From the IMG/VR virus record IMGVR_UViG_3300010354_000726, positions 1 through 22,594 of that record: 22,594 nucleotides of DNA. The stretch is one strand, 5' to 3'. The notes beneath the pieces are model-generated. The model was not told where the DNA came from, ran no database searches, and saw nothing but the letters and a program-made list of their open reading frames with translations. This document shows positions 9,588-18,124 of this stretch, one piece after another (the stretch's first letter is position 1; each line of letters begins with the position of its first letter). The position numbers and the translations under genes are program-made. The stretch comes from a virus.

Positions 9588-10985
9588 ATGACAATCGCTG
9601 CTAACCTTTCCTATCTTCAAGACAATCAAGGTAATATAACGTCAGGAACATTTAATGTTGCTGCGGCTCCTTTTACGATTGCTATTGCTAGTAGCGAAAA
9701 AGTTAGGATTGATAATAATGGTTACCTTTTAGTTAATCGAACTACAAGTCAAGGGAATTATCATCTACAGGTTCAGGGTAACACTTATATTAGCGGAACT
9801 ATGGAGGCTGGAACGATTATTGCCAGCAACTTTGCAGGAGTTAGTAATACCTCTACAAATTTATCAGGCGGAGATGCTAACCAAATAGTGTATCAAACAG
9901 CACCCGGGCAAACCGGATTCTTGCCTGTTGGACCAATCAATACCGTATTAGTAGGCACAGGAAATGCTCCCAATTTTCAAAACTTCTTTACACTAGGTTC
10001 TACCACTGACTCTACTAACACACAAACCGGGGCTTTGATTGTCAGAGGTGGAGCGGCCATCCAAAAAAATCTATATGTTTTTGGAAATGTAGTCAGCTCG
10101 GGAACAATTGTAGGTAGTGTAGCACAAGCCTCAACAGCTACATTTGCTATATCAGCCGGATCTGCAACAACAGCTACTAACGCCTTGTTTGCCAATACTG
10201 CAACCTTTGCCTATACTGCAACTACTGCTACACATCTGCTAGGGGGTGCAGGTGGGAGTATTCCATATCAAACTGCCGCAGGTCAGACAGCATTCTTGGC
10301 TATAGGTGCTAACCAATATGTGTTAACAGTCAGCGGAACAACACCTGCTTGGTCACCATTAAGTGGTGTTAGTGCGGGAAGTGCATTGACAGCAACTAAT
10401 GTAGCATTTGGAACTGCTGGCCAGATCCCATATCAATCATCACCGGGAGTGACTGTATTTGTTGGACCAGGAAATACTGGTGAAATACTAGTAAGTAGAT
10501 CAACATCGGGACCTATATTTCAAAATACTCTAACACTAGCAGGAACTACCGCTGCTTCGAGCACAATGACTGGCGCTTTTCAAGTAAGAGGTGGTGCTGG
10601 CATCGGCGGTGATCTGTATGTAGGCGGCACAATATATGGATTAAATGGTCAGGGTATTAGACCTAGAGTGGTAGCATATGCTAACGCTACCAGCATAACG
10701 CTCAATGCTGATACAACAGATATTGCCACACAGACAAATACACAAGCAGCAGGCACGCTGACCTTTGCTGCGCCCACAGGAACCCCATATGATGGTCAGA
10801 AAATTTTAGTTAGATTAGTATGCACTAATGCCCAAAGTTTCAGCTTTAATGCGGTATTTCAAGGGTCGTCTGAAATGGCATTGCCTACTAGTAGTAGTAG
10901 CGGCGGAAAATATGACTATATGGGATTTATATATAATTCGGCTGCCGTCAAGTGGCAACTTATAGCAAAAATGTTCGGTTTTTAA
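9588..10985 (+). CDS. Tail-fibre-like protein with conserved C-terminal domain
   Basis: The protein has 465 residues, starting 5 bases after the previous stop with no good Shine-Dalgarno; coupling to the upstream gene is likely. The N-terminus has an EKVRIDNNGYLLVNRTTSQG segment, the xRIxxxGxxxVxxT motif that begins many trimeric fibre regions. Three GGxxxQIPYQxAPGxTxF units (near 87, 215, 268) and two TGALIVRGG-type units (near 145, 328) follow. The last ~110 residues (RPRVVAYANATSITLNAD, TDIATQTNTQAAGTLTF, YDYMGFIYNS, KWQLIAKMFGF) form a compact domain that I recognise as a common C-terminus of phage fibres. It is probably the distal or receptor-proximal tip. Inferred role: fibre subunit in host recognition. 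Confidence 0.8.
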   Translation: MTIAANLSYLQDNQGNITSGTFNVAAAPFTIAIASSEKVRIDNNGYLLVNRTTSQGNYHLQVQGNTYISGTMEAGTIIASNFAGVSNTSTNLSGGDANQIVYQTAPGQTGFLPVGPINTVLVGTGNAPNFQNFFTLGSTTDSTNTQTGALIVRGGAAIQKNLYVFGNVVSSGTIVGSVAQASTATFAISAGSATTATNALFANTATFAYTATTATHLLGGAGGSIPYQTAAGQTAFLAIGANQYVLTVSGTTPAWSPLSGVSAGSALTATNVAFGTAGQIPYQSSPGVTVFVGPGNTGEILVSRSTSGPIFQNTLTLAGTTAASSTMTGAFQVRGGAGIGGDLYVGGTIYGLNGQGIRPRVVAYANATSITLNADTTDIATQTNTQAAGTLTFAAPTGTPYDGQKILVRLVCTNAQSFSFNAVFQGSSEMALPTSSSSGGKYDYMGFIYNSAAVKWQLIAKMFGF

Positions 10986-10994
10986 TTTAGTGAT

Positions 10995-13900
10995 ATGGCA
11001 AATAAGTATTGGCGAAGCACTATAGCATCAGGAAGTTGGAACTCATCGGCAAATTGGAGTCTTAATAGCTCTACCCCTCCCTATACAAATACCAGTGCTC
11101 CTACCAGCTTAGATGATGTATTCTTTGAAAGTAATGCTACTGTGTCTTTTACCACTTCAGCTAACTGTAGGCTGCTGAGAATAAGGGCCAATGTGACATT
11201 CAATGCAGGCAGTATAGGAACAATAAGTGTAAATGGCGACCTTGAGTGTGATTATTTTACCACGGTAAGATATAATGGAACTACTGCTATTACCATGGTA
11301 GGTAGTGCCGCACAAAATATCTATCCTAGTAGCGATATGAATGTTCAGAATTTTAGAATTAACAAAGCTACTGGGGCAACGGCTACTCTCCACGGTCAAC
11401 TGAATATTACCATAAACACAACCAATGCTTCTAGGTTTTTTCACACCACAGGAAATTTCAATCTAAATGGTAATACTTTGGTATGCAGATATTACGATCA
11501 AAGCGCAACTGGTAATAGAGCATTTAATCTCAATGGCACAGTTAGAGTTATCGGGCAAAGCGGTAATATAGTTATAGGAATCGCAAGTCCCAACCTAACC
11601 TATACAGACAAGTCAGGTTGGATAGAAGTAGCACCAGACGGCGGCACAGGCACAATAGGATGTGTATTTCACACACAGAATAGAAATGCTGCACCTAAAG
11701 TAAGATTCACTAATAATAGAAACTACTCAGTATCTGGTAATTGTGAAGAGGTTGAATTAAACGGTGCTTTTGTCTCTACGACTAATATTGGAATTTTCGG
11801 ACCACTTACTGGTACTCCCACTGTGACATCTATGATTACCGGCGTAACTGTTACAATACTGGGCGTAGCAGGGCAAACTGTAGAATACCCGGGATATAAT
11901 GCTATTTTTGGCACATTGGCATTTAGTGGTTTTGCCGGTGCCTCTGGTATTACATTCAACATAAGTGGTGTTCGAGCTAACACAATAAACTGCACAACTT
12001 CATTTTGTACCTATAATATTTCCATAACCGCAAATGTATCTGGTTTTACATCAACTACTCTCAATGCCACAGGCATAGGATCGACTTATAATTATGATAA
12101 TTTTTATGATCAAGCAGCCTCTACTATCAATATGGGGGGCAGTGCGGCTACAGTTCATTTTGTTAAATACTATGCTACATTTGATACCATAGGCTCAATT
12201 AATTTTACTATAGGAAATTTGACATTAGAAACTACAATTTATTGTAGATTTTTTAATTCAAATACTGCCAATACTAGAGTCTTTCTTTTTCAAAACAATT
12301 GGATCAGGGTTGGTCATTCTAGGTCCAGCACAGGATCGGGGGCAGAAGCTAATGGAACTGGCGCAATTGCTATCACCGGAACATCGGCTCAAATAACCTC
12401 TGATGCGGAAACAACATATGATGGCGGATTTTGGCTATCAGGTAGCGGGACCTGCACACTGGGCACTTGGGGTATTATTCATGCTCCTAGGTTTGTTATA
12501 GAGGCTATCAATAATGTTGGACTAACTGCCAACATTACCAGCGGTAATGTTCGTCGTTGTGAAATACAAAACAGTGTTACATTTGGATCAAGCACAATAG
12601 CGATTACCAAAGAAGATTTTGTTTGGAATGGTGGAGGAACACCTAATTTAACTAATTTAACCTTGGATCATATACATACTTCCAATATAAATGTGGATTT
12701 TAGACCCAGTGAAGCACTCGGCAGTAATCCTAATCTTAGAATAGGCACATTTAGAATTCCTGGTACGGCAGGAGCAAATGTTACCTGGAACCTAAATGTC
12801 TATTGTAGGTTTATGAGCCTGCTAGTTTCTACAGGAAATTTTTATTTAGATGATGTTAATTTTGTAAATCAAATAACTGCCAGTGGTATAAATGCTATCT
12901 ACAGATACAACACAGTTATTAATAATACCGGAGTTACAACCAGCGAACAAATTACTATGGGTGGTAGTGCTAGCACTCAACATAGAGTAGAATGGTATGA
13001 TGTTAATGTAAATGGTATTATAAATCATTCGATAGGGTTATTACACCTAGACTGGGATTTAAATTGTCGCACATTTAGAAGTAATGTCACTGCTAATACT
13101 AGAGTATGGGAATTTAACGGTAATTGGATTAATACTACTGGTTCTGGTATATTCGACATTGTAGGATCAACCGCTATTACTTCAGATGCAGAAACAAGTC
13201 CTTGGGGTGGAGGTTTTAGGGTAAGAGGTTCTGGGAGTTATCATACTTTTGGAACCGTTCCTGGAATACATGCGCCTAGGGTAATTTTTGATCCTCAAGG
13301 CAGCACCGTTACCGTGGGAGTAACCAGCGGAAATGTTCGAGAAGTATATTTAGAGGCGGGAACTCTTACCTTTCTTACCAGTAGCGTAATAACCTTTGTG
13401 AGATCTGGAATGAGTCATGCCGGCGGCACATATAATACAGTAAATTTAACATGTATTATAAATTTTGTTGCTAACGAAACTTTTGATTATACATATACTA
13501 GAATAGGAACACTACAAGTTTCTGGAGCACCTACGGGATTAACTTATAATCTTAGTGCTGATTGTAACACTCTAACGATTTCTTCGGGCAGTAACACATA
13601 TAACCTCGATAATATCACACACGGTATTGTTACATTAAGTGGTGGGTCTGCTACTTATAATTGTAACTATCTACGACAAAATACAGGAGCAGGCGCTAGA
13701 ACATTATCAGGCACAGGTTCTACTTATAATTTGACTAATTGGCAGGCACTGGGAACTATAACTCATAGTGCTGGCACCGTAAATCTTACCTCTAATAATA
13801 ATCTTTTCGACCAATGGCAATCAACATCTGGACTTACTAGACGACTACAAGCCAATGGCTATTTTATATATTGTGCAACCTCAGTGAATTTTCAATCAGG

Positions 13901-16235
13901 CATTACTGGATTTACTTCAGATAGTAATGGTGGCTTCGAAATGGATAATGGCAATGCTAACTTAACTGCTATTCTATCAACAGATACCAATGCTTTTGAT
14001 TTTAGAATATATGGTAATATGTCCTGGAGTTTTGGCGGAACAGTGAATACCTTGATCCTAGGAGGTGGTGCCGGTATAACAGGGTTAACTCAGATGTATG
14101 TAAGAAAAAATGTCATACAAGGGTATCCTTGGACCACGGTTAACTCACTTTCCAATCTTCGAATATACATGGTTAGCAACGGAACTTATGACGCAGATAC
14201 ACCCAGTCCAGTGGGTTTAGTTGTCGCCCAAAATAATGGGCAAAGCATCACGGTTAACAATATGTATGCTTCTCAAGTTGATTTTACAGGGGCTACTTCA
14301 AATTATACAATTAATAATGCCACAGCTATAACTATCTTAAACTGTAGTGGTAGCGGTTCTACTTATAACTTGTTATCATTTAGCGGAACAACAGTAAACC
14401 TTACCGCACTTTTTGCCAGCGGAACTCCTGTTTACAACATAGGATCTATTGTGATTACAGGATCTGCTGTAGGACAAGGACTACAATTTCAGGGGGGTGG
14501 TAATTTAAACCTAGTAGGAAATCCTTCTTTCTATCGTATCAATTCAAATGTTGGCAATACAAGAAGTTTTAATTTCGGCAGTTATTTTATTATTATGGAA
14601 GCAGGCGGTAATGTTAACATTGCCAATTCGGCACAATTCAGCTCTACTGAGACAGGGGGTGGATGGAGGCTGAGAAATAATAATACCATGGATATAGGTA
14701 TATTGGCATCTGGTGCTTCTATGAATATCCAATTTCAAGGTGTTTTAACTCTGTCTACACCTGGAAATACATTTATTAAAACACTTCAAAATTATTGGGA
14801 TGGTGATGCAGGAACACCTGGATACATAAATACAGCCAATTTTACCCTAACTGTCTACGGTGGAGTAAAATTAGCTGGTGACGGTAATCTAAACTATGGT
14901 AATTGGTCTACTACAAATATAACTGTTATAAATAATGACACTGCTGCAAATCCTTCCTTTACTTCATATCCTTCCGGCGCATCAGGTTCTGTAACTATCC
15001 CTAATCTTGATGTATCCGGTGCAGGGGTGACAAGAAATCTAGTAGGAAACTTATATGTAGGAACATTTACTTTTAATTCAGGTAGTTTTAATTTAAATAA
15101 CAATACAATTTTTGCTACCACATGTACATTAAATTCAACTACAAAGTCCATAGCTTCAGGAACATCAGGAAAAATACAAACTATAAATTGGAGCCATGCA
15201 GACATAAGCGCAATGACATGGACAGGCACAGGTTACATCGAAGTTTATAACGGAACACTAAACAATGGAGGCACTACAGGCGCTACTACTAATATTGCTA
15301 ACTTTAGGATAGCAGGAAATCCCACAGTCAACAATAATTTTTATGCAAACAACCTAATACTTGTCGGATGGACTCCTAATTCTAGTCTTTATAGAACATA
15401 TATTGCAGGTAATCTAACCTATTCTGGTGGAATGGATTCAACAGCATACCTACATACCTTTGAATTTATCGGGACAAATGCAGCTTCAGTATCTACTACA
15501 GCAGCAATGACTAATTCTTTTCCAAGGTTTATTATCTCTGGAGGTAAAACACTTACAATTCAGAATTCTATACTTGCTAGTATTATCCAAATAAATGCTT
15601 CAAACACCTTAAACACAAATGATCAAGCAATAACCATTGATAATAGTGTAATAAACAATGGGACAGTCACATTAGGGTCTAGTATAATAACTATGTCTTC
15701 TAACAGTGGTAGTATTTGGAGTGGCAGTGCTAGTCAAATTGTTAACGGAGGAACCTCAGAGATTAAGTTTACAGGCACAGGATCGTTTGATAAAACTGTT
15801 TATTTTGGAACTGGTAATACGCTCAACAAGTTAACAAATGGAACAACATTTTCACATAGTGGAAGCGGGGACGGCACAGGGTGGTTAATAATTCAATCTG
15901 ATAACCTTTCTATAGCTCTTGTGGCCAAAAATCCTGGTGCCTATTCTGCAGGTTTCAAATTTACTAACCAAGGAGCTGGTATAGCCAAAGTTACAGCGTT
16001 CTCTATAGATGGTATTTCTGGATTTCCTACCTATGTTCAAGGTCCTATAACTAAACCAGGAAGTGTAGGAACTATGACATTTAATTGGTTGGGAGTAAAA
16101 AATTCAGTGGTATCAGGAGGTGCTCCTCCTGGTTGGTATGCTAATAGCAGTATAGACTATGGAGGCAACACAGGATGGATATTTGCCGCTCCAGTTAATA
16201 CAAATAACGGTAACGGATTTTTTGTATTTTTCTAG
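10995..16235 (+). CDS. Giant beta-rich adhesin-like virion protein (1746 residues)
   Basis: This is the longest gene here. It begins YWRSTIASGSWNSSANWSLN...PTSLDDVFF (residues 5-44), the opening of a family of secreted or phage-borne beta-strand-repeat proteins (YWxxGTGNW...NWS...PTSxDxVxFD). The rest is Asn/Thr/Ser/Gly-rich with short alternating strands and no predicted catalytic motif, suggesting a long beta-solenoid. A large unit is repeated clearly twice (about 378-520 and 653-782). Weaker relatives lie near residues 173-255, 945-1010 and 1185-1262. The C-terminus DYGGNTGWIF is also typical of this adhesin family. There is no signal peptide, as expected for a virion protein. It is probably a host-contacting spike or fibre, last gene of the fibre run. 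Enzymatic activity against polysaccharide cannot be excluded. Confidence 0.72.
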   Translation: MANKYWRSTIASGSWNSSANWSLNSSTPPYTNTSAPTSLDDVFFESNATVSFTTSANCRLLRIRANVTFNAGSIGTISVNGDLECDYFTTVRYNGTTAITMVGSAAQNIYPSSDMNVQNFRINKATGATATLHGQLNITINTTNASRFFHTTGNFNLNGNTLVCRYYDQSATGNRAFNLNGTVRVIGQSGNIVIGIASPNLTYTDKSGWIEVAPDGGTGTIGCVFHTQNRNAAPKVRFTNNRNYSVSGNCEEVELNGAFVSTTNIGIFGPLTGTPTVTSMITGVTVTILGVAGQTVEYPGYNAIFGTLAFSGFAGASGITFNISGVRANTINCTTSFCTYNISITANVSGFTSTTLNATGIGSTYNYDNFYDQAASTINMGGSAATVHFVKYYATFDTIGSINFTIGNLTLETTIYCRFFNSNTANTRVFLFQNNWIRVGHSRSSTGSGAEANGTGAIAITGTSAQITSDAETTYDGGFWLSGSGTCTLGTWGIIHAPRFVIEAINNVGLTANITSGNVRRCEIQNSVTFGSSTIAITKEDFVWNGGGTPNLTNLTLDHIHTSNINVDFRPSEALGSNPNLRIGTFRIPGTAGANVTWNLNVYCRFMSLLVSTGNFYLDDVNFVNQITASGINAIYRYNTVINNTGVTTSEQITMGGSASTQHRVEWYDVNVNGIINHSIGLLHLDWDLNCRTFRSNVTANTRVWEFNGNWINTTGSGIFDIVGSTAITSDAETSPWGGGFRVRGSGSYHTFGTVPGIHAPRVIFDPQGSTVTVGVTSGNVREVYLEAGTLTFLTSSVITFVRSGMSHAGGTYNTVNLTCIINFVANETFDYTYTRIGTLQVSGAPTGLTYNLSADCNTLTISSGSNTYNLDNITHGIVTLSGGSATYNCNYLRQNTGAGARTLSGTGSTYNLTNWQALGTITHSAGTVNLTSNNNLFDQWQSTSGLTRRLQANGYFIYCATSVNFQSGITGFTSDSNGGFEMDNGNANLTAILSTDTNAFDFRIYGNMSWSFGGTVNTLILGGGAGITGLTQMYVRKNVIQGYPWTTVNSLSNLRIYMVSNGTYDADTPSPVGLVVAQNNGQSITVNNMYASQVDFTGATSNYTINNATAITILNCSGSGSTYNLLSFSGTTVNLTALFASGTPVYNIGSIVITGSAVGQGLQFQGGGNLNLVGNPSFYRINSNVGNTRSFNFGSYFIIMEAGGNVNIANSAQFSSTETGGGWRLRNNNTMDIGILASGASMNIQFQGVLTLSTPGNTFIKTLQNYWDGDAGTPGYINTANFTLTVYGGVKLAGDGNLNYGNWSTTNITVINNDTAANPSFTSYPSGASGSVTIPNLDVSGAGVTRNLVGNLYVGTFTFNSGSFNLNNNTIFATTCTLNSTTKSIASGTSGKIQTINWSHADISAMTWTGTGYIEVYNGTLNNGGTTGATTNIANFRIAGNPTVNNNFYANNLILVGWTPNSSLYRTYIAGNLTYSGGMDSTAYLHTFEFIGTNAASVSTTAAMTNSFPRFIISGGKTLTIQNSILASIIQINASNTLNTNDQAITIDNSVINNGTVTLGSSIITMSSNSGSIWSGSASQIVNGGTSEIKFTGTGSFDKTVYFGTGNTLNKLTNGTTFSHSGSGDGTGWLIIQSDNLSIALVAKNPGAYSAGFKFTNQGAGIAKVTAFSIDGISGFPTYVQGPITKPGSVGTMTFNWLGVKNSVVSGGAPPGWYANSSIDYGGNTGWIFAAPVNTNNGNGFFVFF
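12126..13340 (+). repeat. Long degenerate repeat within the adhesin-like gene
   Basis: Protein residues 378-520 (DNA 12126-12554) and 653-782 (DNA 12951-13340) share the same order of motifs: I[NT]MGGSA.T, CR.F.SN.TANTRV, ITSDAET...GGF, GIIHAPR/PGIHAPR and TSGNVR. The period is 275 residues at the start of the unit and about 262 at its end. The first copy carries roughly 14 extra residues (Ser/Gly-rich, near 440-455). Confidence 0.8.
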
Positions 16236-16247
16236 CGTGAAGTATAT

Positions 16248-16255
16248 AATAAATA
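16248..16255 (+). promoter_or_regulatory. Late-promoter-like box AATAAATA
   Basis: AATAAATAAC lies 12 bases after the stop of the adhesin gene and directly abuts the hairpin at 16254-16279. It would give a ~90-base leader for the gene at 16354. It is a weaker candidate than the box at 16325 because it lacks the ATAAATATC extension. Confidence 0.3.
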
Positions 16256-16279
16256 ACTAGATTATCTATTATCTAGTTA
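16254..16279 (+). other. Perfect 9-bp inverted repeat with an 8-base loop
   Basis: TAACTAGAT (16254-16262) pairs exactly with ATCTAGTTA (16271-16279) around the loop TATCTATT. Inside it, ATTATCT is repeated in tandem (16261-16274). There is no T-run after the stem, so a classical intrinsic terminator is not supported. It could be a transcript-end stabilising hairpin of the long fibre message or a protein-binding site. Confidence 0.5.
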
Positions 16280-16324
16280 AATTATGGCACCTTTTCACAA
16301 ATTATCTCTGCAAAAAAACAGCAC

Positions 16325-16332
16325 CATAAATA
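16325..16332 (+). promoter_or_regulatory. T4-type late promoter box (CATAAATA)
   Basis: CATAAATATC ends 21 bases before the ATG at 16354, followed by AAGGTAAAGGT as ribosome site. It shares ATAAATATC with the boxes at 4246 and 6683. It probably drives the three-gene set 16354-17716. Confidence 0.55.
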
Positions 16333-16353
16333 TCGGAGCCATAAGGTAAAGGT

Positions 16354-16578
16354 ATGGCATTACTCACCCCTGCAACAGGAGCACAGATTTCTTTTGGTAA
16401 AGTCAACAAGGCATTTACCAATTTTGCACCAGGTGCAGCAGGTAATGCCCCGTCTGGAGGACAAAATATAAAACTTAGTTCAGTGTTAGGAACCTACGTT
16501 AGTTTGGCAACCGGAACACAATTAAGTTTATCTTTAGGATTAGGCGGAAAATCTACACCTTTTGATTACGATACATAA
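16354..16578 (+). CDS. Small virion-like protein (74 residues)
   Basis: It begins with a strong ribosome site (AAGGTAAAGGT). The sequence is Gly/Ser/Thr-rich and repeats the motif TGAQISFGKVNKAF / TGTQLSLSLGLGGKST. Such ISxSxIN...xGKS units recur in small or terminal domains of phage structural proteins. No enzyme motif, signal peptide or membrane helix is visible. It stands first in a tight set with the unknown protein at 16587 (8-base gap) and a glycosyltransferase. It may be a decoration or fibre-associated peptide. This assignment rests on composition and a short motif only. Confidence 0.6.
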   Translation: MALLTPATGAQISFGKVNKAFTNFAPGAAGNAPSGGQNIKLSSVLGTYVSLATGTQLSLSLGLGGKSTPFDYDT

Positions 16579-16586
16579 GGTAATAG

Positions 16587-17057
16587 ATGAAAGTAGATCA
16601 AATTGCTGAAATAATAAAAATTGCAGACTTATCAAAGAGTAAGTGGGAATTAGATAATATAATCTACTGGGACAGATCTACAAATCCAGTAACACTTATA
16701 AACTTTTTAGAAAGAATTCAAGAACTCAAAACTAGCACTAGTTTAACTAAAACTGAAGAGACTGAGCTTAAGCATCTCATTGAATTGTTAAAAGAGCTTG
16801 ATTATAAAGAATGTAAAGAGCTTTTTAGCCAAGACGACGACCAATCTAAAGATTATTATTTAGAATCTTTAGCAAGAACAGCGGCTATAGAAACACTAAC
16901 CTCGGGCAAATTGAGCTTCGAAACTATGACAACCGCTTGCAAATTAAGTCCCAACGACTTTATAATAGTTGCGAAACGCACACAAGATCTAATTCAGGCA
17001 ATACATGGATTAGTAATTAAGGGCGAAGCACTGAGTAAAGATGTTGCAGGCGCATGA
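16587..17057 (+). CDS. Unrecognised helical protein (156 residues)
   Basis: I do not recognise the family. The protein is charged and looks wholly alpha-helical, with Leu/Glu/Lys-rich stretches at about 39-75 (LINFLERIQELK, ELKHLIELLKEL) that could form a coiled coil. A conserved-looking C-terminal part follows (LARTAAIETL, SPNDFIIVAKRTQDLIQAI). There is no membrane segment or signal peptide. A proper ribosome site, AAGGTAA, precedes the ATG. Its TGA overlaps the ATG of the glycosyltransferase (ATGA at 17054-17057), which indicates translational coupling and probably a shared process. Confidence 0.7.
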   Translation: MKVDQIAEIIKIADLSKSKWELDNIIYWDRSTNPVTLINFLERIQELKTSTSLTKTEETELKHLIELLKELDYKECKELFSQDDDQSKDYYLESLARTAAIETLTSGKLSFETMTTACKLSPNDFIIVAKRTQDLIQAIHGLVIKGEALSKDVAGA

Positions 17058-17716
17058 AAAAGAAATCAGTATTTTCTACCACAAGCTGGACAAGCAAAAA
17101 AGGTAAATTAGCTGTTTGTATCCCTACTAGGGATACTCTACATTCAGCTCACGCCTTATGTCTAGCTGAAATGATGAAACTTAATACCATGAATAATATC
17201 GATACTCAAGTATTCATGGATGCTAGCACTATACTATTAACTCAGCGTGAACGGCTAGCCACCGAAGCGGTTAATCTAGGTGCAGAATATGTGCTTTGGT
17301 TAGATAGCGATATTACCTTTCCCGCTAGCATAGCCATGAGATTAATAGCACATAACGAGGATATTGTTGCCTGTAATTATATTCGAAGGCAATTGCCACC
17401 AAAGGGTGTTGCCTATGAAGTTATAGGAGATTGGCAAAATCCATTACCATTCGAGATTTACGATGACTTAATAGAAGTTCAGGGTGTAGGTATGGGATGT
17501 ATGCTAATGAAAACTAAAATTTTTACAGAAATCCCTAAACCTTGGTTTGAGTTTGGTTGGACAGCCTCTAGTAATGACTATCTCGGTGAGGACATGATAC
17601 TTTGTCAAAAAATGGCAAGTGTTGGGTATAATGTAAAAATTGATACTCAACTCAGTCAAGAATTAAGGCATTTAGGAACTTGGGCGTTCGGCCCAGACCT
17701 ATTAGATAAGTTCTAA
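17054..17716 (+). CDS. Glycosyltransferase, GT-A fold (family 2-like)
   Basis: The protein has 220 residues. Its first strand, LAVCIPTRDTLHSAH (19-33), is the nucleotide-sugar-binding beginning of GT-A enzymes. QRERLATEAVNLGAEYVLWLDSDITFP (64-90) contains the DSD metal-binding motif (84-86). GVGMGCMLMK (144-153) and GEDMILCQK (178-186) correspond to the acceptor/base region (Glu179-Asp180). His206 (RHLG) is a plausible last metal ligand. Such small transferases are frequent in large phages, where they may glycosylate virion proteins, modified DNA or host surface glycans. The acceptor is not shown by the sequence. It is coupled to the unknown helical protein upstream by ATGA and converges on the Nudix gene with a 15-base overlap. 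Confidence 0.82.
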   Translation: MKKKSVFSTTSWTSKKGKLAVCIPTRDTLHSAHALCLAEMMKLNTMNNIDTQVFMDASTILLTQRERLATEAVNLGAEYVLWLDSDITFPASIAMRLIAHNEDIVACNYIRRQLPPKGVAYEVIGDWQNPLPFEIYDDLIEVQGVGMGCMLMKTKIFTEIPKPWFEFGWTASSNDYLGEDMILCQKMASVGYNVKIDTQLSQELRHLGTWAFGPDLLDKF

Positions 17717-17718
17717 TA
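17700..17718. terminator. Possible weak bidirectional terminator hairpin at convergent gene ends
   Basis: TATTAGA-TAAGT-TCTAATA forms a 7-bp AT-only stem covering both stop codons of the converging glycosyltransferase and Nudix genes. There is no long T-run on either side, so its strength is doubtful. Confidence 0.25.
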
Positions 17719-18124
17719 ATAATTCTAATTTAGCCCTAGTTATCTTATTTGTTAAACTATTTTTTACGCCTTGATGTAGGGGTTTAGGCCATTTACCGTA
17801 TTCACACCAAGAATAACCACTATGCTCAGAATTTAATACAGGCATAAATTCTTTTTCAATTAATAGCACATAGGTATTATATTGAAAACGTTGATCATTA
17901 CTTACAAAAAGCTCTAAAGGTATAGCTTTTCTAATTTTAGTATTTCCTACTTCTTCTTCTATTTCACGTGACAGTGTGTCATATGGTGTAAAATCTTTAG
18001 GATCTTTTTTACCTCCAACAAATCCCCAAGACCCGGCAGTTTTACCGTTGTTCCTGAGTAAAAATAAAAACCTTTTAGTATCAGCAGCCAAAACAAATCC
18101 ACCACTACAAATTATTTCATTCAC
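17702..18124 (-). CDS. Nudix hydrolase
   Basis: Nudix enzymes hydrolyse nucleoside diphosphates linked to another group (for example oxidised nucleotides, NAD-type dinucleotides or capped RNA ends). The substrate is not shown here. The first strand, CSGGFVLA, is followed by SWGFVGGKKDPKD and then REIEEEVG, the catalytic helix with its metal-binding glutamates. The Nudix box is slightly unusual: it has one extra residue between GG and RE, and Asp-Phe where the usual conserved Glu lies. No ATG exists. I chose GTG at 18124 because it overlaps the gp15 stop as GTGA; a TTG at 18139 would add five residues. It is the last gene of the gp14-gp15-Nudix set and so may be expressed late. Confidence 0.8.
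   Translation of the reverse strand: MNEIICSGGFVLAADTKRFLFLLRNNGKTAGSWGFVGGKKDPKDFTPYDTLSREIEEEVGNTKIRKAIPLELFVSNDQRFQYNTYVLLIEKEFMPVLNSEHSGYSWCEYGKWPKPLHQGVKNSLTNKITRAKLELLLELI

Noticed and set aside
14894-15229. Minus-strand frame of 111 codons opposite the adhesin gene
   Set aside because: It is a shadow of the Asn/Thr-rich coding strand; no ribosome site or recognisable protein features.
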